Notes: generated from the sequence alone by a model not told the origin. Numbered from the stretch's first letter, positions 30,150 through 40,954 are shown. The stretch: DNA of 64,000 nucleotides from Terrilactibacillus sp. S3-3 (GCA_030437565.1 CP129291.1:1488001-1552000); one strand, 5' to 3'. Numbers and translations are program-made.

Positions 30150-31030
30150 CTCAGGATTTAAAGGATTACATGGATGAAAAGAAAGCGATGGTGGATCAGC
30201 TGCTTCCAAAGTACTTGGAAAAACGAGCGGTTCCCGAAAAATTAAAACAGGCGATGCTCTATTCATTAACTGCCGGAGGAAAGCGGATTCGGCCGATTCT
30301 TCTTTTTGCAGTGATCGAAGCATTAGAAGAAGATCCGAAAAAAGGTATGTCTCCGGCCATTGCCCTGGAAATGATCCATACATATTCCTTGATCCACGAT
30401 GATTTGCCGGCTATGGATGACGATGACCTCAGAAGAGGAAAGCCGACTAATCATAAAATGTTTGGTGAAGCGACCGCCATGCTTGCCGGCGACGGCTTAC
30501 TGACTTATGCGTTTGAAGTGATCGCCGGCGACGCTCTATTATCTGCGGAAACGAGAATCCGCCTGGTCGAAGCGCTGGCGCACGCAGCCGGCCCGGAAGG
30601 TATGGTCGGCGGGCAGCAGGATGATCTTGATGCGGAAACAAAAGTTTTAACCATTAAAGAGCTGGAGAGTGTTCATAGTAGAAAAACGGGAAAATTACTT
30701 AACTTTCCTGTGACAGCAGGCGCGCTGATCGGCGGTGCCGAAGACTCACAGATGCAGGCTTTATCCCGTTTTGCCGATCATTTAGGGCTGGCTTTTCAAA
30801 TTGGCGACGATATTTTGGATATCGAAGGGAATCCCGATGAAATCGGCAAGCCCGTCGGCAGCGACATTGCCAATCATAAAAATACGTATCCGAGTTTGCT
30901 GACAATGGATGGTGCCAAACGGAAATTGGTTCATCACGTGGATATGGCACTGAGCTATTTACACGAGTCGGCGGTAAATGACATATGGTTGAAGCAAATC
31001 GCGCAATTCATTCTTTATCGTACACATTGA
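30146..31030 (+). CDS. ispA: IspA, farnesyl diphosphate synthase
   Basis: Intact, 294 residues, start GTG 30146. A trans-prenyltransferase making farnesyl diphosphate from IPP and DMAPP. Both aspartate-rich metal motifs are present: DDLPAMDDDD (first, about residues 84-93) and GDDILD (second, about 219-224), together with GGKRIRP and KTGKL. It is followed by a promoter and the OLE RNA, the order seen in other OLE-bearing Firmicutes. Confidence 0.96.
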   Translation: MTQDLKDYMDEKKAMVDQLLPKYLEKRAVPEKLKQAMLYSLTAGGKRIRPILLFAVIEALEEDPKKGMSPAIALEMIHTYSLIHDDLPAMDDDDLRRGKPTNHKMFGEATAMLAGDGLLTYAFEVIAGDALLSAETRIRLVEALAHAAGPEGMVGGQQDDLDAETKVLTIKELESVHSRKTGKLLNFPVTAGALIGGAEDSQMQALSRFADHLGLAFQIGDDILDIEGNPDEIGKPVGSDIANHKNTYPSLLTMDGAKRKLVHHVDMALSYLHESAVNDIWLKQIAQFILYRTH

Positions 31031-31079
31031 AGTGTGAAAGCGAGTTTAGAACACAAAAAAGGAAAATTTATACAGCTAT

Positions 31080-31108
31080 TTGATATGGACAAATAAATGT
31101 GATATAAT
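31080..31108 (+). promoter_or_regulatory. Sigma-A promoter for the OLE RNA
   Basis: TTGATA (31080-31085), a 17-bp spacer and TATAAT (31103-31108) form a near-consensus promoter. Predicted +1 is about 31115, at the 5' edge of the OLE RNA. Confidence 0.8.
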
Positions 31109-31114
31109 AATATC

Positions 31115-31742
31115 AGTTTGGAATGCAGGTGGTGCAGCATTCTAGTCACTCTACTATGTTTGAAGACGGGGCTAAAAATCCGTCAAAGGGCACATCGATG
31201 AAGTTCTTAGTATCGGCTTAGGGCGCCCAGCCTTGGGTTGACACTGGGAGTAAAGGATGTAGGGCGATCCGCAACGGCATGTGGGCGACCCTGCGTCCGT
31301 GGAGACGCATCGCTATTTGCTTTTTGCAGATGGCGAGGTGGAAAACCTGTTTCGACTGTTCGAAAGACAAGTCGAGCAGCGTAGCCTGCCTTGAGTGGAG
31401 GCGAGGGGATGGCGGCATGTAACCCTTAATTGCTTGGCCGGCATTTAAGGGCGTATGTCACCTGAAATCAACTCTGCAAAAGAGGCTATGGCATAGCAAA
31501 AGAGTGCTTGAGGAAACCTCCTAGACTGCTCGCAGGTATGCGACATTTGGAAGGGATTATAGTGCGGGCTGAGTGGCGATCCAGTTCGGCGATTGGCGAC
31601 AACGCCGGCGAAGCCTCAAAAGGAAACTGCCAGGTTGGCAACGACCGGGCGGCTTTGCGGGAAAACCTACTGGACCTAAGCCGCAACGTTTACTTTCCAA
31701 ATGACCACCTTGCTTACATATTGTACGGTGGATGATTTTTTT
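31115..31742 (+). ncRNA. ole: OLE RNA (ornate, large, extremophilic)
   Basis: A non-coding stretch of about 630 bases between ispA and dxs, directly followed by the OapA-type gene, which is the defining context of OLE RNA. Sequence blocks that I recognise as OLE-like include GACGGGGCTAAAAATCCGTC (about 31165-31184), GGCTTAGGGCGCCCAGCC, GTAGGGCGATCC, and the GGGCGACCCTGCGTCCGTGG segment. Many complementary segments are present and no long real frame. It ends with a hairpin CCACC...GGTGG plus T7 at about 31707-31742. OLE RNA works at the membrane with OapA and is tied to stress tolerance and Mg2+ homeostasis. Confidence 0.9.
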
Positions 31743-31767
31743 AAAGCTTATTGCAAGGAGTGAAGAC

Positions 31768-32421
31768 TTGGCTCAATTAAACCGCAGAGCGGTTTTTCTG
31801 CGCCAAGAGATGATAGAAAAAAAATGAATTGCGAAAGTCACTGAAGTGGGCTTCTACGATAGCCGTTATCACGCTTGTGTTAGCGGCTATTTTTTCAATT
31901 ATGTCTAACGGTGTTTTACACGGTGCGGGGGCGGTTGTCGGCATCCTTGTGGTACTCGTCATTATTCTCATTCACCTTCTTTTTGATATTATAGGAGTGG
32001 CAGCAACAGCCGCTGACGAAGTCCCTTTTCACGCGATGGCCGCAAAAAAGGTGAGAGGGGCGAAACATGCTGTCTGGATTACAAAAAAACGCCGATCGTG
32101 TCTCTGTTTTTTGCAATGATGTCATCGGCGATATTTCCGGAATTATCAGCGGGACGGCGGCGGCTGTTGTGGTGATTGAACTGGTCGCACTGTTCGTCCA
32201 CCGGAATAACAGTGCATTGGAATATGCCATCTCTGTTTTATTCACCAGTTTGGTGGCGGCACTTACCGTCTTTACCAAGGCCCTCGAAAACGTTTGCGAT
32301 CAAGTATTCGACGCAGATTATTTATCGGGTGGGATACTTGTTCTATATCGCCGAAAATCGTTTTCACATTCCTATTTTGAATAAGAACGGCAAACATAAA
32401 AAGAAAAGAAATGCAGAATAA
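31768..32421 (+). CDS. oapA: OapA, OLE RNA-associated membrane protein (frameshifted)
   Basis: OapA binds OLE RNA and anchors it in the cell membrane. The most likely start is TTG 31768, seven bases after AAGGAG; ATG 31810 is in the same frame. Pieces in three frames join as: KSLKWASTIAVITLVLAAIFSIM, LVVLVIILIHLLFDIIGVAA, then the conserved DEVPFHAMAAKKVRGAKHA, FCNDVIGDISGIISGTAAAVV, and a C-terminal membrane segment ending in a basic tail (NKNGKHKKKRN). Breaks lie in the A8 run near 31816, the A7 run near 32083 and near 32290. dxs follows 15 bp later. Confidence 0.85.
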
Positions 32422-32436
32422 GGTGAGTGATCAGAA

Positions 32437-34350
32437 ATGGATGTTACATCGATAAAGAGTCCAAAATTTTTAAAGAAAATGTCTGTCCCGGAAATGGACG
32501 CTCTTGCCAAAGATATCAGAACCTTTTTGATCGAGCAACTCTCAAAAACCGGAGGACATTTAGCGCCGAACCTGGGCGTCGTTGAGCTTACCATTGCCCT
32601 TCACCGGATATTCAACAGCCCAAAAGACAAATTGATTTGGGATGTCGGCCATCAGTCATATGTTCACAAAATACTGACAGGACGCGGCAGCCAGTTTGAT
32701 CGGCTGCGCCAGTACAAAGGGCTGTGCGGCTTCCCGAAGCGCAGTGAAAGCAAACACGACGTCTGGGAAACGGGCCACAGTTCGACGTGTCGCTTTCAGC
32801 TGCAATGGGCATGGCAGCCGCAAGAGATCTGAAAAAGCAGTCTTTTGATATAGTCGCCGTGATCGGGGACGGCGCTCTCACTGGCGGAATGGCGCTGGAG
32901 GCGCTCAATCATATCGGCCATGAAAAAAAAGACATGATTATTGTTTTAAACGATAATGAAATGTCGATTGCGCCGAATGTCGGCGCTCTTCACAATATGC
33001 TTGGCCGGCTGCGAACGGCAGGAAAATATAACAAGGCAAAAGAAGATATTGAATTTTTGATGAAAAAAATTCCGGCTTTCGGCGGGAAGATTGCTTCGGT
33101 TGCCGAACGGGTCAAAGATCGGCTGAAATATATGCTTGTCTCCGGGGTGTTCTTCGAAGAACTGGGCATCACCTATTTAGGTCCGGTAGACGGCCACAAC
33201 ATCGGCGCGCTGATGGATAATTTAACATATGCCAAAAAAAGAAAAGGTCCGGTTCTTGTCCACGTTTTAACCCAAAAAGGGAAGGGATACAAAAACCGGC
33301 GGAAATGGATGCGATTGGCACATGGCACGGGCCCGGTCCTTAAAAAATCGAATCGGGTGCTTTCATAAAGCCGCTGGATGCCGCACCGGCTTACGCCAAA
33401 GTAGTGAGCGATGCTCTTCAGGCTATCGCCCGTGAAGACGAACGGGTCGTTGTAATTTCGCCGGCGATGGTGATCGGTTCTAAATTGGAAGGATTCGCTA
33501 AAGAATTTCCGGATCGGCTGTTTGATGTCGGTATCGCCGAGCAGCACGCGGCGACGATGGCCGCGGGTATGGCTACGCAATCCATGAAACCGGTGCTGTC
33601 GATTTATTCCACGTTCATGCAGCGCGCCTATGACCAAATTATTCATGATATTTGCCGGCAAAATTTGAATGTGACGATTGCGGTTGACCGGGCCGGTCTT
33701 GTCGGTGCAGATGGCGAGACCCATCAAGGTGTTTTTGATGTCGGCTTTTTAAGGAACTTGCCGAACATAACGATCATGATGGGAAAAGATGAATGAGCTG
33801 CACAACATGGTGTACACGGCTTTAAAATATGACAAAGGGCCGATCGCTTTTCGCTATCCGAGAGGAAACGGACTCGGCGTCGCGATCGACAAGGACTTTA
33901 CTCAAATTCCGATCGGAAAGTGGGAAATATTGAAAGAAGGAACGGATGCCGCCATCCTCTCTTTCGGGCCGATGCTGCAGACCGCTTTGGAAGCTGCAAA
34001 GAAACTTCAGGCGGAGGGTATACATGTTTCCGTCGTTAATGCAAGATTCCTGAAACCGCTGGATGATCAAATGCTGGAGAAATTAGCACAGCAGCGAGTG
34101 CCGCTTCTAACGGTGGAAGAAAGCGCGCTTGCCGGTGGATTTGGTTCAAGCGTGATGGAATTTTACAACGATCACGGCTTTCATGATCTGACAATCGAGC
34201 GGATGGGGATTCCCGATCGCTTTATCGAACATGGAAGTGTCAAAGAACTGCTGAAAGAGATCGGGCTGACAAGTGAACATATATACGCTCGGGATCAAGA
34301 GCATGCTGTCAAGCCACAGTCCGCGCCGCCACCAAAGGCAGAGGGCATAA
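32437..34350 (+). CDS. dxs: Dxs, 1-deoxy-D-xylulose-5-phosphate synthase (frameshifted)
   Basis: Thiamine diphosphate enzyme opening the MEP isoprenoid pathway. Motifs: [34 protein letters not shown], the TPP-binding [36 protein letters not shown] (catalytic Glu) and [16 protein letters not shown]. Frames break near 32780, 33295, 33370 and 33790. In the last frame there is no stop before tlyA: it runs straight into the tlyA ATG. A TAA at 34348-34350 in the +1 frame suggests that a final indel hides the true stop. It pairs naturally with ispA upstream. Confidence 0.93.
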
Positions 34351-34352
34351 AT

Positions 34353-35165
34353 ATGAAGGAACGTGTCGATACGCTTTTAGTAAAAAAAGGCTTGTTTCCA
34401 TCACGCGAAAAGGCACAGCGCGCTGTTATGGCCGGCATGGTCTATATCGAAAATCAGCGTGTGGATAAACCGGGCAGCAAGATTGACAGCGATTCCGCCC
34501 TTCACGTCAAAGGCGATCCCTTGCCGTATGTCGGACGCGGCGGTTTAAAACTGGAGAAAGCGCTGCGTGTTTTCCCATTTGAGCTGAATGGAAAAATCAT
34601 GCTTGATATAGGTGCCTCAACGGGCGGTTTTACGGACTGTGCTTTGCAAAACGGGGCAAGGAAAGTCTATGCACTCGACGTCGGATACAATCAACTGGCT
34701 TGGAAACTGCGCCAGGATGAGCGGGTGGTGGTCATGGAAAGAACGAATTTCCGCTACTGCACGCCCGATGATTTTCGAGAGGGACAGCCGGAAGCAGCCA
34801 CCATTGATGTTTCATTCATTTCATTAACAAAAATTCTGCCGGCACTAACCCATATTTTGTGCCGGAACGGTGATGTGATTGCTTTAATTAAACCGCAGTT
34901 TGAAGCGGGGCGGGATGAAGTCGGCAAGAAAGGCGTTGTTCGCGATCCAAAAGTGCATGAATCGGTACTTCATGGTATTTTGCACTTTGCTATTGAAACA
35001 GGCTATGATGTGCTTGGACTGGACTATTCGCCGATAACTGGCGGAGACGGCAACATCGAATTTTTGGCTTATTTGCGGCTGAAGAATGGCAAAGGGGAAA
35101 ACAGGCTGACTGAGCCGATTGAATCAATTGTTGCAAAGGCCCATCGTGAATTGAAAAAATCTTAG
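34353..35165 (+). CDS. tlyA: TlyA/YqxC, rRNA 2'-O-methyltransferase-like protein
   Basis: Intact, 271 residues from ATG 34353. An S4 RNA-binding domain ([22 protein letters not shown]) precedes an FtsJ-like methyltransferase domain with the SAM motif [17 protein letters not shown] and [23 protein letters not shown]. The family includes mycobacterial TlyA, which 2'-O-methylates 16S and 23S rRNA. In this sequence its frame is continuous with dxs. A terminator follows; argR, its usual neighbour, is missing. Confidence 0.92.
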   Translation: MKERVDTLLVKKGLFPSREKAQRAVMAGMVYIENQRVDKPGSKIDSDSALHVKGDPLPYVGRGGLKLEKALRVFPFELNGKIMLDIGASTGGFTDCALQNGARKVYALDVGYNQLAWKLRQDERVVVMERTNFRYCTPDDFREGQPEAATIDVSFISLTKILPALTHILCRNGDVIALIKPQFEAGRDEVGKKGVVRDPKVHESVLHGILHFAIETGYDVLGLDYSPITGGDGNIEFLAYLRLKNGKGENRLTEPIESIVAKAHRELKKS

Positions 35166-35200
35166 AAAAGGAGCCAAATACGGCTCTTTTCTTTTTTTGC
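35166..35200 (+). terminator. dxs-tlyA operon terminator
   Basis: AAAAGGAGCC-AAATAC-GGCTCTTTT hairpin followed by a T-rich tail directly after the tlyA stop. Confidence 0.85.
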
Positions 35201-35286
35201 ACACGGGGATTGACGAATGCGAAAAAACAAGCGACAATAGAGATAGAACCTACGTTCGCTCGTAAATCTTGAAAGGGGCTTTCTGC

Positions 35287-37003
35287 ATGCTGCTAGAACT
35301 TCAAGTGGTGAATTTTGCCATCATCGAAAAATTGACGATTTCTTTCGAAGCGGGGCTGACGGTTTTTACCGGCGAGACAGGCGCCGGAAAATCAATTATT
35401 ATCGATGCGATCAGCTTGCTTATCGGGGGGCGGGGCTCGTCCGAATATGTGCGCCATGGTGCGAAAAAAGCGGAAATTGAAGCACTGTTTGAAATTGACA
35501 ATGATCATGCGGTTGTGCCGTTGTTGAATGATTTAGGGATCGATAATAATGAACAAATGCTCATTTTGAGACGGGAAATTTCAAATCAGGGAAAAAGTAT
35601 TTGCCGTGTGAACGGAAAACTGGTCACATTGGCCAACCTGCGTGAAATTGGCCAGAAGCTGATCGACATCCATGGCCAGCATGAGCATCAGGCGCTGCTT
35701 AATCCCGAGCGCCATCTGCCGCTGCTCGATCAGTTCGGCGGTGAACAATTAAAGAAATTGAAAAATGCTTATTGCAAACAATATGAAAAGACGGCCGTGA
35801 TCGCTCAGAAGTGCCGGAAAATCAATCAAAATGAACAGCAGCTCGCTCAGCGGCTCGATCTAATGCAATACCAAATCCATGAAATCGGCGCGGCCGGCCG
35901 ATTTAAAAAAAGAAGATGAGGAAGAGCAGCTGCTTGAGGAAAAGCGGAAGCTAATGAATTTTGAAAAGGTCTTTCAGGCGCTGAAAATAAGTTATGAGGC
36001 TTTGAATGGGGAGCAAAAAGGGCTGGATTATTTAAGAGAAGCCGCCGGTCAGTTGGAATCGATCCAGGCTTTGGACAAACAGTTGGAGACATTTTCCGAA
36101 TCCGTTTCAAATTGCACCTACATTCTTGAGGAACAAGCGTCTTCTCTGCGTGAATATCTTGAGCAGATGGAGTACCAGCCTGAGCGGCTGAACGATATTG
36201 AATTGCGGCTGAATGACATTCATGTTCTTAAGCGAAAATATGGACAAACCATTCATGATATTCTTCATTATTACCGGAAAATCTGCAAAAATGCGATGAT
36301 GATCTCATCCATCGCGATCAGCGATTTGACGAGCTCAGCAAAGCGTTTGAAGAAGAGTTGAATGCGCTTAGAGAAACCGGACTCGCGCTTTCAACAATGC
36401 GCAAAAAAACAGCGGGAAAATTGACCAAAGCGATCAACCGCGAATTAAAGGATCTTTATATGGAACGGTCCGTTTTTGACATTAAGATGGCTCAGACAGC
36501 TCCTCTGGAAACATTCAAAGCTTATCGTCCGGACGGCATTGATCAAGCCGAATTTTTCATTGCAACCAATCCTGGCGAACCGTTAAAACCGCTGGCCAAA
36601 ATTGCTTCGGGAGGCGAACTTTCGCGGGTAATGCTCGCCATCAAGTCTAATTTCAAAGCGATGATCGGCGTCACATCGATTGTTTTTGACGAAGTGGATA
36701 CAGGTGTAAGCGGCAGGGTTGCGCAAGCGATGGCCGAAAAAAAATATATAGTCTGTCCAAATCGTCGCAGGTTTTTTGCATCACACACTGCCGCCGCAGG
36801 TCGCGGCAATGGCTGATCATCATCTTTACATAGCAAAACGAGTGACGGCCGATAACCGGACAAAAACAAGCGTAAAAAAAAAATTGAATGAGACGGAAAA
36901 AGTCCGTGAAATCGGGCGAATGATTTCCGGGGCAGAAATGACGGATTTGACGAAACAACATGCCCGTGAATTGCTGAAATTAGCGGGAGAATCAAAGAGC
37001 TGA
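35287..37003 (+). CDS. recN: RecN, DNA repair ATPase (frameshifted)
   Basis: SMC-like protein for double-strand break repair. ATG 35287 (MLLELQVVNFAIIEKLTI) follows GAAAGGGG. Walker A is TGETGAGKSIIIDAI, followed by IDIHGQHEHQALLNP; the coiled-coil middle is rich in Glu, Gln and Leu; the ABC signature SGGELSRVMLAIK and Walker B SIVFDEVDTGVSG lie in the third fragment. Breaks lie near 35905 (A6), 36350 and 36740 (A8). The end (EMTDLTKQHARELLKLAGE) is complete. About 572 codons, the usual length. Confidence 0.93.
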
Positions 37004-37156
37004 ATGTCAATGGCGATGGGATACAGATTGGAATTGCGATCCAGTGTTGGCATCGATTTTCTCGGGGCTAAGTTATAATTCTTTTCGTCTCAGGTAACCT
37101 TAATAAATGCACACGTTAAAGTTAAGGGTGCGGGTTAGGAGCGAGGAGAGTGAATC

Positions 37157-38456
37157 ATGAAAAAGTCGGAATTGATCAGGCGCATAACCGGGTTTGTTCT
37201 TCTTGGCTTCTTAATAAGCCTTGGATTGCTTCAGCCTGTTAAAGACTATTTGAGCATACCGAAACATTATTCTCTCTTTCAAGGCGAAACACAAAGGTCG
37301 GAACAAGTTTTCCCAGAACCGCACATATTTCTGTTGACAATAAAAAAGCGGCATCTTCAAAAATGGTTCAGGGCCATCTGAATCTAAAAGGCGAAAACAT
37401 GGGAAAAAACAAATATGCTGCTGCCTGCTTTAGCCTTGCCAGCGAGAAAAGTTGACGTACGCGTTCTGCCTGATCTGCGGTTAATACCGGGAGGAGAGTC
37501 CATCGGTGTAAAACTGAACACGCTTGGTGTTCTTGTTGTAGGCTATCACCTGATTCATGCCGAGAACGGTGAAAAATCACCGGGTGAACTTGCCGGCGTG
37601 CAAGTTGGTGATGTTATTACAAAAAAATTAATAAAATAAAAATCGGCAATATGTCTGATGTCAAGCGGGTGCTGAATCAAACGGGAAGTGCTAAGCCGCT
37701 TTCAATGACCATTCTCCGCCGTAATATCAGTATTCAAAAAACGCTGGTGCCTATTAAAGATGTGAGCGACAATCACTACCGCATGGGCCTTTATATCGCG
37801 ATTCAGCAGCGGGTATCGGAACATTGACCTTTTACGACCCGAAATCCGAACGATACGGCGCACTCGGCCATGTCATTTCTGACATAGATACGGGGCAGCC
37901 TATTGTTGTCAACAGCGGAAAGATTGTCCGGTCAACTGTCAATTCAATTGACAAAGGAAAAGATGGAAACCCGGGCGAAAAAATTGCCTCTTTTCCAAAT
38001 AATGCCCAAAGTATCGGCACAATAAACAAAAATACTCCATTTGGTATTTTCGGACGGCTGAGTCAAGACTTGAATAACGGGATGATGAAAGAAGGCCTGC
38101 CGATTGCCCTTTCTAACGAGGTCAAAGAAGGTCCGGCCAAGATTCTGACGGTTTTAAATGGCAGTAAAGTACAGGCATTCGATATTAAGATTCTCAGTTC
38201 TTTACCGCAAAAATTTCCGGCTACCAAGGGTTTGGTCATCAAGATTACTGATCCGGCACTTTTGCGGGAAACAGGGGGAATTGTCCAGGGAATGAGCGGC
38301 AGCCCGATTATCCAAAACGGCAGGCTCATCGGTGCCGTCACGCATGTATTTGTAAATGATCCGACTTCGGGATACGGTGTTCATATTGAATGGATGCTTC
38401 GGGAAGCAGGAATTAATATTTATCAGAAAAAACATGATCGGAAAGCCGTGAGCTGA
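37157..38456 (+). CDS. spoIVB: SpoIVB, sporulation S55-family serine peptidase (frameshifted)
   Basis: SpoIVB is made in the forespore and triggers pro-sigma-K processing. Start ATG 37157. An N-terminal anchor ([19 protein letters not shown]) is followed, after breaks near 37340-37410, by the PDZ-like region ([30 protein letters not shown]) and the peptidase domain with catalytic His in [12 protein letters not shown] and catalytic Ser in [16 protein letters not shown]. Other breaks lie in A7 at 37621 and near 37810. About 433 codons. Immediately upstream of spo0A as in Bacillus. Confidence 0.93.
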
Positions 38457-38482
38457 TGCCCGGCTTTTCATTTATTTGACCT

Positions 38483-38530
38483 TTCCTCTACTTTTTAGAG
38501 CTTTTATCTAAAGTGGAGGATTTTTTTTTT
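38483..38530 (+). terminator. spoIVB terminator
   Basis: TCCTCTACTTTTTAGA / TCTAAAGTGGAGGA hairpin followed by T10. Confidence 0.85.
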
Positions 38531-38592
38531 GAGGAACTTTGCGTACAATGGAAATTGGGCACCTATTATGTCGCGGAAAAAGGCAAATGGAT

Positions 38593-38725
38593 TTCGACAA
38601 GGGAAGCTAAATGCTGTCGAATATTATCGATTAGAATCGAATTTTTGAGCAAATGAAAGAAATTTAGAGAAAATATTAGCAAATACACGAAAAAATAAAA
38701 GAGGGATACATTTTTCACTGTCGAA
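38593..38725 (+). promoter_or_regulatory. Three Spo0A-binding boxes upstream of spo0A
   Basis: Exact copies of the 0A box TGTCGAA occur at 38615-38621 and 38719-38725, and its complement TTCGACA at 38593-38599. They lie between the spoIVB terminator and spo0A, matching the autoregulated spo0A promoter of Bacillus. GAAT motifs nearby could belong to a sigma-H promoter. Confidence 0.75.
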
Positions 38726-38766
38726 AACATAAAGAAAGGAATACCAATGATGAGGAGGAGCCAGTT

Positions 38767-39566
38767 TTGCAAAAAATTAAGGTTTGCTTGACGGATGATA
38801 ATCAGGAACTTATATAAATAAAATTGATTGAAGAGTACTTAAGAACGCAAGAAGATATCGAAGTGGTGGGAACCGCTCATAATGGTCAGGAATGTCTGGA
38901 AATCTTGAGGAAAGTGAATCCGGATGTTCTTGTTTTGGATATTATTATGCCGCATTTAGATGGACTCGGTGTATTGGAGCAAATTCGCACGAACGCGTCA
39001 TTGCCTGATCCGAACGTCATTATGCTCACTGCATTTGGCCAGGAAGATGTAACAAAGAAGGCCGTCGATTTAGGTGCATCTTATTTTATTCTCAAGCCGT
39101 TTGATATGGATAACTTGGCTAATAATATCCGCCAAGTTGCCGGCCAAAAAACGGCCGTGCCGTCGATTCAAAGAGCACTCGTCGTTAATTCTCCGCGCAA
39201 AGCACAAAATCTCGATGCGAGTATCACCAACATCATCCATGAAATAGGCGTACCTGCCCACATTAAGGGATATATATATGTATTTGCGCGAGGCTATTTC
39301 CATGGTATATAACGATATCGAATTATTAGGGGCGATCACAAAAGTCCTTTACCCTGATATCGCCAAAAAAAAAATATAAAACCACATCCAGCCGTGTTGA
39401 AAGGGCGATTCGCCATGCAATCGAAGTGGCATGGAGCCGCGGCAACGTAGAATCCATCTCCTCCTTATTCGGTTACACAGTCTCCATGTCCAAAGCGAAG
39501 CCGACAAATTCAGAATTTATCGCCATGGTGGCCGACAAACTCAGGATCGAGAACAAAGCGGGATGA
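38767..39566 (+). CDS. spo0A: Spo0A, master regulator of sporulation (in-frame stop and frameshift as written)
   Basis: Response regulator controlling entry into sporulation. Start TTG 38767 behind AGGAGGAG. The receiver domain shows CLTDDN (acidic pocket), [14 protein letters not shown] (phosphoacceptor Asp) and [11 protein letters not shown]; the effector domain has [20 protein letters not shown], then after a break near 39265-39290, [28 protein letters not shown] and the recognition helix region [22 protein letters not shown] interrupts codon 17 (38815-38817) and a second shift lies in the A10 run near 39365. The C-terminus matches Bacillus closely. Confidence 0.93.
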
Positions 39567-39734
39567 ACATTAAAAGATGCTGATGTGACAAGGTTTTAAG
39601 GCATTTTGAAGTTTTTGGAAATCAGATGCAACTTACCAATAAACTTCTTTTTACACCCACTAATTCAAATTTGAATAATAATCACTGTTGACACCATCTA
39701 TTTGTTGGGAAACCACAATAGGAGGTGTTTTTTT

Positions 39735-40650
39735 ATGACTGGATTCGACTATGACTTGGATCAATTCATGCTTTATTGTGAATCCAAAAATTTATCTAAA
39801 AAGACTTTGTCCAGTTATGAGCAAACGTTGAAGTTGTTTTTTCTGTATTTGGAAGATGTTAAGCATATTTCCAAGTCAAAACAGATAACAGTTGAACACA
39901 TTAGAGAGTATATCAAGTATTTGAAAGAACGTGGAAAATATACTGTTCCTTCTTCAAACACAAACATTAATCACCCCGACCGCCGGACAGATTTAGGAAA
40001 ACCCGTTTCTGATACAACGATTGCAAATTATCTAAGAAACATCAAGGTTTTTTTAAATTTTATGTCGGGCGAGCGGCTGATCCCCAGAAATCCTGCTGAA
40101 AATGTTGCTAACATAAAACCTCAGCGAAAACAAAAACCATTACTCTCAGAGTCAGATTTGAAGCGAGTCTTTCAAACCTTTGATTTAACAACCTTTTTTG
40201 ATATCGAACATGGGTTCAAACAAAATTAATTTTAGATACTGGAATGCGAGCCGGTGAATGTTGCTCGTTAATACCGGAAGATGTTGATTTTAAATTAAAA
40301 TCAATTTTAGTGAAGAATCCAAAAAAAATAGACAGCAGCGTTACGTCTACTTCCAGTTTTAAGATGTCTACTGATTTAAAAAGATGGATGAAGTATCGGG
40401 ATCGTTATTGTGACAGTGAATGGCTGTTTCCGACCTAACGGGGAACAAAGTTGGATGTAAGAAATTATGAAAAAGCGCTACATGATGCAAAGGGAAAAGT
40501 GGGCGGTCAATAAAACCGCATCAATTAAGAAATAATTTTGCTAAATATTACATTCTTAATGGTGGAGATTGGGCTACGCTCTCAAGAATTTTGGGGCATT
40601 CATCAGTGGAAGTAACGCAAAAAGCATATTTAGACTTTAATGACAGATAA
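39735..40650 (+). CDS. Tyrosine recombinase/integrase (XerD-like, frameshifted)
   Basis: A phage-type integrase of about 305 codons. Start ATG 39735 behind AGGAGG. N-terminal SAM-like core-binding domain (LSKKTLSSYEQTLKLFFLYL). In the catalytic domain the first Arg is in TGMRAGE, HxxR is in HQLRNNFAKYY, the second His in LGHSSVEVTQ and the nucleophile Tyr in KAYLDF. The frame breaks near 40190 (T6) and near 40435-40510. It stands at the edge of the accessory island right after spo0A, suggesting site-specific insertion there. Confidence 0.8.
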
Positions 40651-40729
40651 ATCGGAAGAAAATACCAGCAACATAGCCCATTAGGTCATTTAAATATTTA
40701 AACTTTGAAAATATGAGGATGGGATTAAA

Positions 40730-40954
40730 TTGGTAGTTATTCAAAGTTTACAAACTGATAACGGATCAATTCTTACTAAACACAGCAAAGAAAACCTTTC
40801 ACAAGCGTATAAGCAATTCATAGAGGAACTAGAAGCACTTAATGACACCTATGACGATATCGCTAAACGTTTAGTCCTAGAGCAACGCAAACAGGGTTTT
40901 GAGTTCATTTTATTGCTGACTGGAAATCAAATCATGTTTAGGGGTGAAAAGTAA
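40730..40954 (+). CDS. Small hypothetical protein (island gene 1)
   Basis: A 74-residue acidic, helical protein (start TTG 40730; contains KENLSQAYKQFIEELEALNDTYDDIAKRL, given here only in part as KENLSQAYKQF). It ends GNQIMFRGEK and overlaps the next ATG by one base (TAATG), so the two are probably co-translated. No domain recognised. Base composition is more AT-rich than the spo0A side, as for the other island genes. Confidence 0.55.
   Translation: MVVIQSLQTDNGSILTKHSKENLSQAYKQFIEELEALNDTYDDIAKRLVLEQRKQGFEFILLLTGNQIMFRGEK

Noticed and set aside
31218..31735. Small open frames on both strands in the ispA-oapA gap
   Set aside because: They have no start sites or motifs and fall inside the OLE RNA.
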